A stretch of DNA of 64,000 bases from Stomorhina lunata (taxonomy: Eukaryota; Arthropoda; Insecta; Diptera; Rhiniidae): positions 20,279,112-20,343,111 of the forward strand of contig OW121742.1 of assembly GCA_933228675.1 (NCBI GenBank), read 5' to 3'. Below the pieces are notes generated by a model. It worked only from the letters and a program-made list of their open reading frames with translations, was not told the origin of the DNA and searched no databases. A program made the position numbers and the translations under genes. Of this stretch, positions 38,080 through 48,792 are shown in pieces. Every line of letters begins with the position of its first letter. Position 1 is the stretch's first letter.

Positions 38080-39951
38080 TTATTATACCCACCATCAAAA
38101 AGAATGGGGGGTATATTGAGATTGTCATTCCGTTTGTAATTTCCTTAATATTGGTTCAAAAATCAAAAACGATATATATTCTGAATCCTTATGAAATTCT
38201 AAGACGATTGAGCTATGTCCGTCTGTCTGTCCGTCTGTCTGTCCGTCTGTCTGTCTGTCTGTCTGTTGAAATCACGATAACGTCTAAACGAAAAGAGCTA
38301 GCTAACTGAAACTTAGCAAAAACATTCTTTATCTATGAGAAAATTTTGGTATTGAAATTGGTCTAAATCGGTTAGCATTTGGCCATAGCTCCCGTATAAC
38401 CTCGTCTAGGCTAATCGCTTATTTGCTAATAAATGACAAATTATGACAGTTATGATGACAAAATTTGGTATCTAGAAGTTTTAGATAAGCACTAGGCAGC
38501 ATATAAAATTTCATCGAAATCGGTTCACATTTAGCCATAGCTCCCATACAAAAAACTTACGAAAACAGGCTAAATTTCACCCAAAATACACTTTAATGCC
38601 AATAAATCTAAAAGTATAACAGATATAACCACTAAATTTGGCACAAGAAAGTCTTATATCAATGCCAGCCAGTGTGCAAAATTTTGTCACAATCGGTCAC
38701 TATTTGACCTAGCTCCCATATAAAAAACTTACGAAAACACAAAAATTCAAAAAGAAAAGGGGATTTATGTCCGTCTGTCCGTCAGATAAAATCGTGATAG
38801 CTCCTTAACTACAAGAGCTAGTAAGACTAAATTAAGCACAAGGAAGTCTTATGTCAATGCCAGCCAGTGTGCAAAATTTCGTCACAATCGGTCACCATTT
38901 GACCATAGCTCCCATATAAAAAACTTATGGAAACACAAAAATACATAAAGAAAAGGTTGTTTATGTCCGTCTGTCCGTCAGATAAAAGCACGATAGCGCC
39001 TTAACGAAAAGAGCTAGAGGGACAAAATTTTACAAAAGTATTTTGGATATCTTGAAAAAGATGTGTGTTGAAAATGGACAAAATCGGTTCAAATTTAGTT
39101 AGAGCTCCCATATAACCCCGCCCCGGGAAACACATTAATGCTGATAAATTGAATACAATTGTAATAGCTATGACGATTAAATTTAAAATAGGGAAGTTTT
39201 ATGCAATTTTTGATCAGTTTATCAAATTTTATAGGAATCAGTCCATATTTGACTTTAGCTTTCTTGTGAAAAACACTCACGGAAACCAAAAATTTTAGCA
39301 AAGGCCAGTTAAAAGCTATTAAATTAGAAACTATGATAGCTATGGTCACTAAATTTTGCAAGAATAAGCTCTCTATATATACCAGCCAGTGCGTAAAATT
39401 TTGTTATAATCGGTCAACATTTGGCTATAATTCTTATATATATAACATCCCCTTTTTTATATCTACAATCAAAAAGATTTGGAGGTACATTCATTATATT
39501 AAGATTGCACCTACGAAATTATGTAGGCATCAATCAATGTTCAGTCCAGACTTTATATATGATGAATGCATTAGGAACTCATAACGAAATATATGGACCT
39601 GTCGTATTACTATTAACGTGTTTAGCCTAACTACATATTAATCACAACGAAAAGTATTTAACAACTTATTAATGTAAAAATATACCTGGTTATGAGACCG
39701 AATTTTGATCAAAGTAAATACTGGGGAAACCACTAAAATATTTTTGAATGTTGAACTATAAAGCTACGGAAACCTAATTTAGTCCAAAGGTTTTACCAAC
39801 AATACCAAATAGCTTAGCGATTTTTCCAGTTTTGGTGCAGATTTTGAATTAGCTGCACCCTTGTAGATATATGAGATATGTTTCTAAATTTAACACAACT
39901 TGATGGTGGGTATATAAGATTCGGCACAGCCGAATATAACACTCTTACTTG
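38080..39951 (-). mobile_element. HINE/mini-me-like non-autonomous Helentron, long copy
   Basis: Bounded by TATTATACCCACCATCAA (38081) and TTGATGGTGGGTATATAAG (39899) as inverted subterminal repeats. Near the end is a perfect hairpin, ATTCGGC / ACA / GCCGAAT at 39919-39935, followed by 16 nt to ACTTG and a T run. A GTCY tetranucleotide tract spans 38217-38266, and GTCCGTCTGTCCGTC recurs near 38768 and 38964. An internal repeat of about 195 bp is seen: GCACAAG(A/G)AAGTCTTAT with AATGCCAGCC at 38641 and 38836. These are hallmarks of dipteran mini-me/HINE elements. No Rep/helicase coding sequence. Confidence 0.7.
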
Positions 39952-41034
39952 TTTTTTGTTTTATTTTATGATGCATTTAATGTTTTTTTTTTGTTCTTTA
40001 CACTTTAATAATTTTTCGCCATCACTCGCGTTCAACGTACTTAACTTTTGGTCTATTTGCTTTACTTTGTTTTCATTTTCTTTGTTTTTTAGGTCTTGTT
40101 TTTAACAAATTTTTTTGCTTTTATTTAATTTATAACTGTTATACAAAAAAAACATTTTTTTATATTTTATTTATTTTGTTATTCTACCTTAATCTTCCTT
40201 CCTTTTGAATTTTATTTGAGTAGGAAAAGTAGAAACTTAGTTTGTGTTGATATTCCTGAACTGAAAAATCTTTGCTGTAAATAACTTAAATTTTAATTGT
40301 TCTCGAGTGAGTTGTTGGTTGTAAGGAAAAGCTGGAGTCGAGTATAGTTGCCTACAAACTACAACGAATCAACCATCCAGTCATCCAACTTAAATATGTA
40401 GTTTTGTTAAACAAAAACTCTTAAGATCACACCATCATTGGCAGGTTAAGTTTTCTTCTTCTTATTCTTCTTCTCTAGTTCTAGTTCCAATTCCTAGTGC
40501 AAACCAATCCAAAAGTTTCGTTTCACTTCCTCTCCAACTTGTTCATTTACAAGTGTCTCTTGAGTTGTGTGTTGGCGGTGGCCAGTTAAAGTTTGGAAGA
40601 AATGCCAGGAATAGTAATTCTTGGCTGTTGTAATTCTTACTCCTCATAAAGTTTCCAAAGGGGATATGAGTACGAGTTTAAGAATAAAATGAAAACAATT
40701 CATCTTCACTTTAGTTTCTTAAGTATTTTTATGGGTTTCATAAACAATGTGGGAACAGAGGAAAACTAAAATGAAGAACGAAAAAAAAACTTTAATGAAT
40801 TTTAATTTTCTTTTGTTGGTCTTAAGAAAATTTACCTAAGCTACCTTTATCCCAAGTGGAAAAAACTAAGTTTTAAGAAAATTTTGGGATTTTAAGTTAC
40901 ACTTTTGAATGTCATCATCGCTACATTAAGTTTAATCTTAATGCAGACAATTAAGCAAAGGTCTTAAGGACATATTAACCCATCAAGAGCAATTAGAAAA
41001 GGAAACAGGAAAAATTTATTTAAGGAATATTTTT
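39952..41034. other. AT-rich non-coding stretch
   Basis: No gene, RNA or mobile element recognised in about 1.1 kb; T-rich near 39950-40200. Confidence 0.45.
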
Positions 41035-41990
41035 TGTTATAGAAGACATTTTTGAAAAATTTCCTACAAAGATATGACAATTTGCCTATAAAAATTATAA
41101 ATTTTTGAAAAATTTTCTATCAAATAAGAAATTATTGAAAAATTTACGATATAAAAATAGGAAATTTTTTAAAAATTTTCTAAATAAATATGAAATTTTT
41201 AAAAAATTTTTTTTGAAAAATTTCCTATAAAAATAGGAAATTTTTGAAAAATTTCTTATAAAAATGGGAAATTTTTGAAAAATTTCCTATAAAAATAGGA
41301 AATTTTTGAAAAATTTCCTATCAAAATAGGAAATTTTTGAAAAATTTCCTATAAAAATAGGAATTTTTTGAAAAATTTCCTATAAAAATAGGAAATTTTT
41401 GAAAAATTTCCTATAAAAATAGGAAATTTTTGAAAAATTTCCTATAAAAATAGGAAATTTTTGAAAAATTTCCTATAAAAATAGGAAATTTTTGAAAAAT
41501 TTCTTATAAAAATAGGAAATTTTTGAAAAATTTCCTATAAAAATAGGAAATTTTTGAAAAATTTCCTATAAAAATAGGAAATTTTTGAAAAATTTCCTAT
41601 AAAAATAGGAAATTTTTGAAAAATTTCCTATAAATATTGGAAATTTTTGAAAAATTTCCTATAAGAATAGGAAATTTTTGAAAAATTTCCTATAAGAATA
41701 GGAAATTTTTAAAAAATTTCCTATAAAAATAGGAAATTTTTGAAAAATTTCCTATAAAAATAGAAAATTTTTGAATAATTACCTATAAAAATAGGAAATT
41801 TTAGAAAAAATTTCGATAAAAATAGGAAATTTTTGAAACGTTTTCTAAAAATATAGGAATTTTTTGAAAAATTTTGTGTTATAATAGAAAATTTTTGCAA
41901 AATTTTATATTAAAAAAGAACATTTTTTAATAAAAACCAAAATTTGTAAATAATTTCCTTTAAAAATAAAATTCAAAAAAGTTTTATGGG
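41035..41990 (+). repeat. 31-bp satellite array, family A, plus orientation (A3)
   Basis: About 31 units. The middle (41210-41760) is uniform, with ATAGGAAATTTTT, a central G, AAAAATTTCCTAT and an AAAA linker, so each unit is perfectly self-complementary apart from the centre and linker. Both ends are degenerate. Confidence 0.95.
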
Positions 41991-42698
41991 AAATTTTTAA
42001 ATAAAGTTTTAGTTTTATCTTATTTTTTTTTGTTTTGAAGCTAAACAACATTTTTCTATTTTCACTTTTATACAGCAAAAATCTTTTTTCTCCACATAAA
42101 AATTTATTAAATGTTGCCTCTAGAGAATAAATAGAAAATTGGCTCTAGTTTTGTTCTAAACATTTATTTTAAATATTTATTATTTGTTTGAAGCTTTAGC
42201 CATTTTTGCCAGAAATTTCCTCTACAGACAAATTTATTATGTCTGCAAAGTGTTAGATAAAATTTTCTCTTGCAGTTTGTTTTTTGTTCCATTTAACTGG
42301 TCCCCTGATGGTAACGTATTTTCTATTTCAAAAACTCATATTTTACAAAACATTAGTAAACTAATAATCCAAACATACGACGATAAATCTTCAAGAAGAA
42401 AACTCTTTTCACAAATAGAATATGCAATATTTTTTGCATTTAGTTTAGATTTTTTGATATTTTTTTTTGTATGTAAGCGAAACAAATGTAGAAATGCAAT
42501 TTTCCGAAAGAAAAAAAGGATCACACATGTTAAAAGTAAAAGCCATAAAAGTTTGGAACTGGCATCATTATTCTTCTAGATTCAGTTCCGGTGTCCAATG
42601 TGTTTCGAGCTGAGAGCAAATGCGAATGCAAAATGCATAAAGAAAATTTATGACATGATATAAAAGCAAAATTATGGGGCATATTTGTATTTGAAATG
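41991..42698. other. AT-rich stretch with an unsupported 131-codon frame
   Basis: The plus-strand frame 42184-42579 is the longest unexplained frame outside the LINE. It has two hydrophobic patches and a Lys/Arg-rich end but no recognised domain, poor start context and AT-driven codon use. I regard it as chance. Confidence 0.4.
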
Positions 42699-42842
42699 AC
42701 ACTCAGAGAAATTAGGGGATCAAATAGGGAAATATGAAGTTGAAACAGAATATTGTTTGAAATTGAAAATTTCTTGTTATAACGATTTCATTTAAAATTA
42801 TATTCATTTTACCTAAAAATGCGTTTAGATTTCTCTCAGTGT
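42699..42842. mobile_element. Candidate short inverted-repeat element (MITE)
   Basis: A 144-bp unit whose ends ACACTCAGAGAAAT and (reverse complement of the right end) ACACTGAGAGAAAT match at 13 of 14 positions. No coding sequence and no convincing target-site duplication, so the family is unknown and the call depends on the inverted ends alone. Confidence 0.45.
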
Positions 42843-43224
42843 AATCGCATTTATTTCAGAGTATTTTCCAGTATCTTTTTGTTTTCAAAATGAAAATATA
42901 TGAACATACGAAGACATTTAGAAACATTTGAAATTTTTAATAAATTGCTAGCGAGACAGAATGACTAAATGTTAATAATAAATATTTAAATTTCAGTTTT
43001 TTAAATTGATATTAGGCAAAAGAAAATTTAAATAAAATTTCTATCTACCTCAAAGCATAAGATTTAAATGCATTTTGGGTTAATTTCAAATATCACAAAA
43101 TTCATTTTAAAACCAAATTAAATGCAATATTTATTATACCACAATATTTAACTTATAGTTTAAATGCAAATATAGACAATTAGGAAAACATAGATAAACA
43201 ATATCGACCATATGATCCCCTACA
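42843..43224. other. AT-rich non-coding stretch
   Basis: Nothing recognised. Together with the previous interval it separates arrays A3 and A4, which are in opposite orientation. Confidence 0.4.
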
Positions 43225-46200
43225 ATTTTTCAAAAACTTTCTATTTTTATCAGAAATTTTTCAAAAAATTTATATTTTTATATGAAATTTTTAAAAAATG
43301 TTCTATTTTTATAGGAAATTTTAAAAAAAAAATTTTATTTTTATAGGAAATTGAAAAAAAATTATATTTTTACAGAAAATTTTTTAAAATTTTTTTATTT
43401 TTAAAGGAAATTTTCTCAAAAATATTCCATTTTTAACAGAAATTTTTGAAAAATTTCTTATTTTTATAAAAAATTTTTGGCAATTTTTTTATTTTTATAG
43501 AAAATTTTTCAAAAATTTTCTATTTTCATAGGAAATTTTTCAAAAAATTTATATTTTTATAGGAAATTTTTCAAAAATTTTCTATTTTTATAGGAAATTT
43601 TTCAAAAATTTTCTATTTTTGTAGGAAATTTGTCAAAAATTTTCTATTTTTATAGGAAATTTTTAAAAAATTTCCTGTTTTTATAGAAAATTTTTCAAAA
43701 ATTTCCTATTTTTATAGGAAATTTTTAAAAAATTTCCTATTTTTATAGAAAATTTTTCAAAAATTTCCTATTTTTATAGGAAATTTTTCAAAAATTTCCT
43801 ATTTTTATAGGAAATTTTTCAAAAGTTTCCTATTTTTATAGGAAATTTTTCAAAAATTTCCTATTTTTATAGGAAATTTTTCAAAAATTTCCTATTTTTA
43901 TAGGAAATTTTTCATAAATTTCCTATTTTTATAGGAAATTTTTCAAAAATTTCCTATTTTTACAGGAAATTTTTCAAAAATTTCCTATTTTTAAGGAAAT
44001 TTTTCAAAAATTTCCAATTTTTATAGGAAATTTTTCAAAAATTTCCTATTTTTATAGGAAATTTTTCAAAAATTTCCTATTTTTATAGGAAATTTTTCAA
44101 AAATTTCCTATTTTTATAGGAAATTTTTCAAAAATTTCCTATTTTTATAGGAAATTTTTCAAAAATTTCCTATTTTTATAGGAAATTTTTCAAAAATTTC
44201 CTATTTTTATAGGAAATTTTTCAAAAATTTCCTATTTTTATAGGAAATTTTTCAAAAATTTCCTATTTTTATAGGAAATTTTTCAAAAATTTCCTATTTT
44301 TATAGGAAATTTTTCAAAAATTTCCTATTTTTATAGGAAATTTTTCAAAAATTTCCTATTTTTATAGGAAATTTTTCAAAAATTTCCTATTTTTATAGGA
44401 AATTTTTCAAAAATTTCCTATTTTTATAGGAAATTTTTCAAAAATTTCCTATTTTTATAGGAAATTTTTCAAAAATTTCCTATTTTTATAGGAAATTTTT
44501 CAAAAATTTCCTATTTTTATAGGAAATTTTTCAAAAATTTCCTATTTTTATAGGAAATTTTTCAAAAATTTCCTATTTTTATAGGAAATTTTTCAAAAAT
44601 TTCCTATTTTTATAGGAAATTTTTCAAAAATTTCCTATTTTTATAGGAAATTTTTCAAAAATTTCCTATTTTTATAGGAAATTTTTCAAAAATTTCCTAT
44701 TTTTATAGGAAATTTTTCAAAAATTTCCTATTTTTATAGGAAATTTTTCAAAAATTTCCTATTTTTATAGGAAATTTTTCAAAAATTTCCTATTTTTATA
44801 GGAAATTTTTCAAAAATTTCCTATTTTTATAGGAAATTTTTCAAAAATTTCCTATTTTTATAGGAAATTTTTCAAAAATTTCCTATTTTTATAGGAAATT
44901 TTTCAAAAATTTCCTATTTTTATAGGAAATTTTTCAAAAATTTCCTATTTTTATAGGAAATTTTTCAAAAATTTCCTATTTTTATAGGAAATTTTTCAAA
45001 AATTTCCTATTTTTATAGGAAATTTTTCAAAAATTTCCTATTTTTATAGGAAATTTTTCAAAAATTTCCTATTTTTATAGGAAATTTTTCAAAAATTTCC
45101 TATTTTTATAGGAAATTTTTCAAAAATTTCCTATTTTTATAGGAAATTTTTCAAAAATTTCCTATTTTTATAGGAAATTTTTCAAAAATTTCCTATTTTT
45201 ATAGGAAATTTTTCAAAAATTTCCTATTTTTATAGGAAATTTTTCAAAAATTTCCTATTTTTATAGGAAATTTTTCAAAAATTTCCTATTTTTATAGGAA
45301 ATTTTTCAAAAATTTCCTATTTTTATAGGAAATTTTTCAAAAATTTCCTATTTTTATAGGAAATTTTTCAAAAATTTCCTATTTTTATAGGAAATTTTTC
45401 AAAAATTTCCTATTTTTATAGGAAATTTTTCAAAAATTTCCTATTTTTATAGGAAATTTTTCAAAAATTTCCTATTTTTATAGGAAATTTTTCAAAAATT
45501 TCCTATTTTTATAGGAAATTTTTCAAAAATTTCCTATTTTTATAGGAAATTTTTCAAAAATTTCCTATTTTTATAGGAAATTTTTCAAAAATTTCCTATT
45601 TTTATAGGAAATTTTTCAAAAATTTCCTATTTTTATAGGAAATTTTTCAAAAATTTCCTATTTTTATAGGAAATTTTTCAAAAATTTCCTATTTTTATAG
45701 GAAATTTTTCAAAAATTTCCTATTTTTATAGGAAATTTTTCAAAAATTTCCTATTTTTATAGGAAATTTTTCAAAAACTTCCTATTTTTATAGGAAATTT
45801 TTCAAAAATTTCCTATTTTTATAGGAAATTTTTCAAAAATTTCCTATTTTTATAGGAAATTTTTCAAAAATTTCCTATTTTTATAGGAAATTTTTCAAAA
45901 ATTTCCTATTTTTATAGGAAATTTTTCAAAAATTTCCTATTTTAATAGGAAATTTTTCAAAAATTTCCTATTTTTATAGGAAATTTTTCAAAAATTTCCT
46001 ATTTTTATAGGAAATTTTTCAAAAATTTCCTATTTTTATAGGAAATTTTTCAAAAATTTCCTATTTTTATAGGAAATTTTTCAAAAATTTCCTATTTTTA
46101 TAAGAAATTTTTCAAAATTTTCTTATTTTTATAGGAAATTTTTCAAAAATTTCTTATTTTTATAGGAAATTTTTCAAAAATTTCTTATTTTTATAGGAAA

Positions 46201-46875
46201 TTTTTTTAAATTTTCTTATTTTTATAGGAAATTTTTCAAAAATTTCTTATTTTTATAGGACATTTTTCAAAAATTTCTTATTTTTATAGGAAAGTTTTCA
46301 AAAATTTCTTATTTTTATAGGAAATTTTTCAAAAATTTCTTATTTTTATAGGAAATTTTTCAAAAATTTCCTATTTTTATAGGAAATTTTTCAAAAATTT
46401 CCTATTTTTATATTAAATTTTTCAAAAATTTCCTATTTTTATAGGAAATTTTTCAAAAATTTCCTATTTTTATAGGAAATTTTTCAAAAATTTCCTATTT
46501 TTATAGGAAATTTTTCAAAAATTTCCTATGTTTAAAGGAAATTTTTCAAAAATTTCCTATTTTTACATGAAATTTTTCAAAAATTTCCTATTTTTATAGA
46601 AAATTTTTCAAAAATGGCCTATTTTTATAGGAAATTTTTCAAAAATTTCCTATTTTTATAGGAAATTTTTCAAAAATTTCCTATTTTTATAGGAAATTTT
46701 TCAAAAATTTCCTATTTTTATAGGAAATTTTTCAAAAATTTCCTATTTTTATAGGAAATTTTTCAAAAATTTTCTATTTTTATAGGAAATTTTTTTAATT
46801 TTTTTAGGAAAGATTTATTATTTTTATAGGAAATGTTCGAAAAATTTCTAATTTGCATAGAAGTTTTTAAAATGT
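43225..46875 (-). repeat. 31-bp satellite array, family A, reverse orientation (A4), the longest and most uniform
   Basis: About 118 units. The first 450 bp and the last 120 bp are degenerate. From about 44021 to 45776 I see no deviation from the unit (TATAGGAAATTTTT, central C, AAAAATTTCCTA, TTTT linker), about 56 consecutive copies. Around 46100-46350 the right arm changes from TTTCCTA to TTTCTTA while the left arm keeps AGG. This gradient, decayed edges and a perfect centre, fits unequal exchange or amplification in the middle. Confidence 0.97.
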
Positions 46876-47751
46876 TCCTATTTTCATTTTGTAGCTAATA
46901 TATTTAAGTCCAAAATCTAAAATTCTGTTGTTGTTTCCATTTTTTTTGTTGTTGGTTCATTTTCAATTTTAATGTATTTATAGTGAACCAACAACAACAA
47001 ATACACATAAATACATAAAATAGTTGTTTGCATTGTAATTCAATTAGCTTTATATGTATTGATGCACATGCACGCACACATACATATAGAGTATATGCAC
47101 ATCAGGACATAAGTATTTACAAATGTATGTATAAATGAACTCATACATACATTTTCTACATGTGTGTAGTTGTGACACTTAAATTCCTTTTCTTTCTGAA
47201 ATCTATTCAATACCAAAAGTTTAACTACAGAAACGCAGCTGCTTCCCATTCCCTCTACTCCTTCCTCGACGAGGTTACCTTGGTGAACGTCCCATTTAAC
47301 ATTTTCAAAAGCCAAGAACGAAAAGAATAAAAGCACAAGATGAATTCATTGTATGAATGAAAAACTTAAATGAACCAAAGAACTAAACGAGAAGAATGAC
47401 TGAATTACGAAATGACTGAATAAATGAATGAATGAATAAATTCCATATAAAAGTATAATTCAGCAAACAAACGAACAGGAGATGGACGGACAAGTTTCCA
47501 AACAAGACTGGCCAATACAATTTATAAGGATACACTTAAGTAGTTGGGGCTGTAGTGGGTTGGAACTATTTCAATTTATGTCTAAAGGATCGTGTGAGTA
47601 CGTGTGAGACTACTTCTGGGCCTGGTCATGTATGTTTTATACTACATTCTTCCACTGGCAACAAATTGTATGAACGAGTTATTTTCTTTGCTCTGAATCC
47701 AATCATAAATAAAGTTTAAATGGTCATCGAAAGGGTGTTTATATATTTGTG
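46876..47751. other. Non-coding stretch
   Basis: Contains ACAAC/TTGTTG runs near 46927-46998, CATACATA runs near 47080-47150 and GAAT repeats near 47418-47437. A 98-codon minus frame (47040-47336) shows no domain; not called. Confidence 0.45.
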
Positions 47752-47850
47752 GGAAATTTTTTTTAGAAATTCTTAGTTTTTAAAGGAAAGTTTTCAAAAG
47801 AAAATTTTAAAAATTTCTCATTTTATAGGAATATCAAAATTTCCCAGCAA
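47752..47850 (-). repeat. Isolated remnant of family A units
   Basis: Three or so decayed units (GGGAAATTTTTTTT, AAAGGAAAGTTTTCAAAA, TTATAGGAATATC) just upstream of the LINE. They show that family A sequence also occurs as tiny fragments. Confidence 0.5.
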
Positions 47851-47939
47851 AACTTTGGTAATGGCAAGTACTGTGATAACTTGTTACCTTGTAACGACTA
47901 CAACATACCATCCGAATAAATAATAATTTATTACAGAAG

Positions 47940-47948
47940 TACTTATTT
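47940..47948. repeat. Candidate left target-site duplication of the LINE
   Basis: TACTTATTT here is repeated exactly at 51545-51553, right at the end of the LINE's TAC tail. Nine bases is a plausible TPRT duplication, but the sequence is AT-rich and overlaps the tail motif, so part of the match may be chance. Confidence 0.5.
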
Positions 47949-47968
47949 ATCTAAAACCGCCTAAAACC

Positions 47969-48790
47969 ATGCTTAACTCTTCTATTAATTTATCAACCCA
48001 AGAAAACCAAATTGATATACGAGGTAATACAGCAAAAAGGCCTTTGATTGAAACCTCCCCTGAAGCAATAGATAGAAGGCGTAAAGTGGCAGATTTGGAC
48101 GTGGAGGATCTTAAAATGATAATAAAGGATGGAAACAAAGAGGTTCTAGAAAAACTAACCAATCTTACCAGTGATGTTGATCTACTAAAGGAACAAAATA
48201 TGAAGTTGCAGCAAGAAGTGGCCGATCTAAAAGCTGATAAAGACTTGGATCGGAAACGTATTGTGCATTTAGAAGACCAACTAAAAAGAAAAAATATAAT
48301 ATTCCGTGGCTTAAACGCTAAAACACCAGTAAGAGCAATAGTAAACAAAATTTGCTTTGAAAAATTGAAAGCTCCAGACACGGCTATTATAAGATCCACA
48401 AAAAAACTATATGAGAGAAATGGAAAAATGACCGTTTTAGTTGAAATGGATTCGGACCAAAGTGTTCAAAATATTTTGAAAAATGCAAAGAACTTAGCAG
48501 GTACATCAATATATATTGAAAAGGATTTGACAGCAGATAAACTAACAAATAAGAAGGTTATGATACAACTGAAAAAAGAAATTCTTACTGTTAGCAAACT
48601 ACACAAAGTTACTGTTGTAAATGACCGGATTAGAATAAAAGATAAATGGATGTGGTGGAATAAGCAAAATAATCTTGTTTGTGACCAACAACAGGGCTCT
48701 GATGCTCTAAAAGAACTGTATTTTAACGATTATAGTAAAATTAATGTAAATTATACTTGTTTACTTAATAATGTAGCTCCAAAAAACTAA
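47969..48790 (+). CDS. LINE ORF1 protein, coiled-coil plus RRM-like RNA-binding chaperone
   Basis: 273 residues. Residues 1-43 are polar; about 44-108 form a heptad-rich coiled coil (DLDVEDLKM... to LEDQLKRKN) suited to oligomerisation. About 108-185 look RRM-like (NIIFRGL as an RNP2-type strand, KMTVLVEM as a later strand). About 183-235 resemble the C-terminal domain of L1-type ORF1 proteins (IYIEKDLT... and DKWMWWN). There is no CCHC gag knuckle, unlike jockey or I-factor ORF1 proteins. The expected role is binding element RNA and nucleic-acid chaperoning within the RNP. The frame has no internal stop. The start at 47969 is the first Met; the frame stays open upstream to the presumed 5' end. 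Confidence 0.8.
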   Translation: MLNSSINLSTQENQIDIRGNTAKRPLIETSPEAIDRRRKVADLDVEDLKMIIKDGNKEVLEKLTNLTSDVDLLKEQNMKLQQEVADLKADKDLDRKRIVHLEDQLKRKNIIFRGLNAKTPVRAIVNKICFEKLKAPDTAIIRSTKKLYERNGKMTVLVEMDSDQSVQNILKNAKNLAGTSIYIEKDLTADKLTNKKVMIQLKKEILTVSKLHKVTVVNDRIRIKDKWMWWNKQNNLVCDQQQGSDALKELYFNDYSKINVNYTCLLNNVAPKN

Positions 48791-48792
48791 AT

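Noticed and set aside
42184..42579. 131-codon plus-strand frame
   Set aside because: No domain, AT-driven composition, weak start context, not flanked by splice or promoter signals I could recognise.
47947..48399. 150-codon minus-strand frame and the 74-codon minus frame at 50036-50260
   Set aside because: Antisense shadows of LINE ORF1 and RT; the sense strand carries the recognisable domains.
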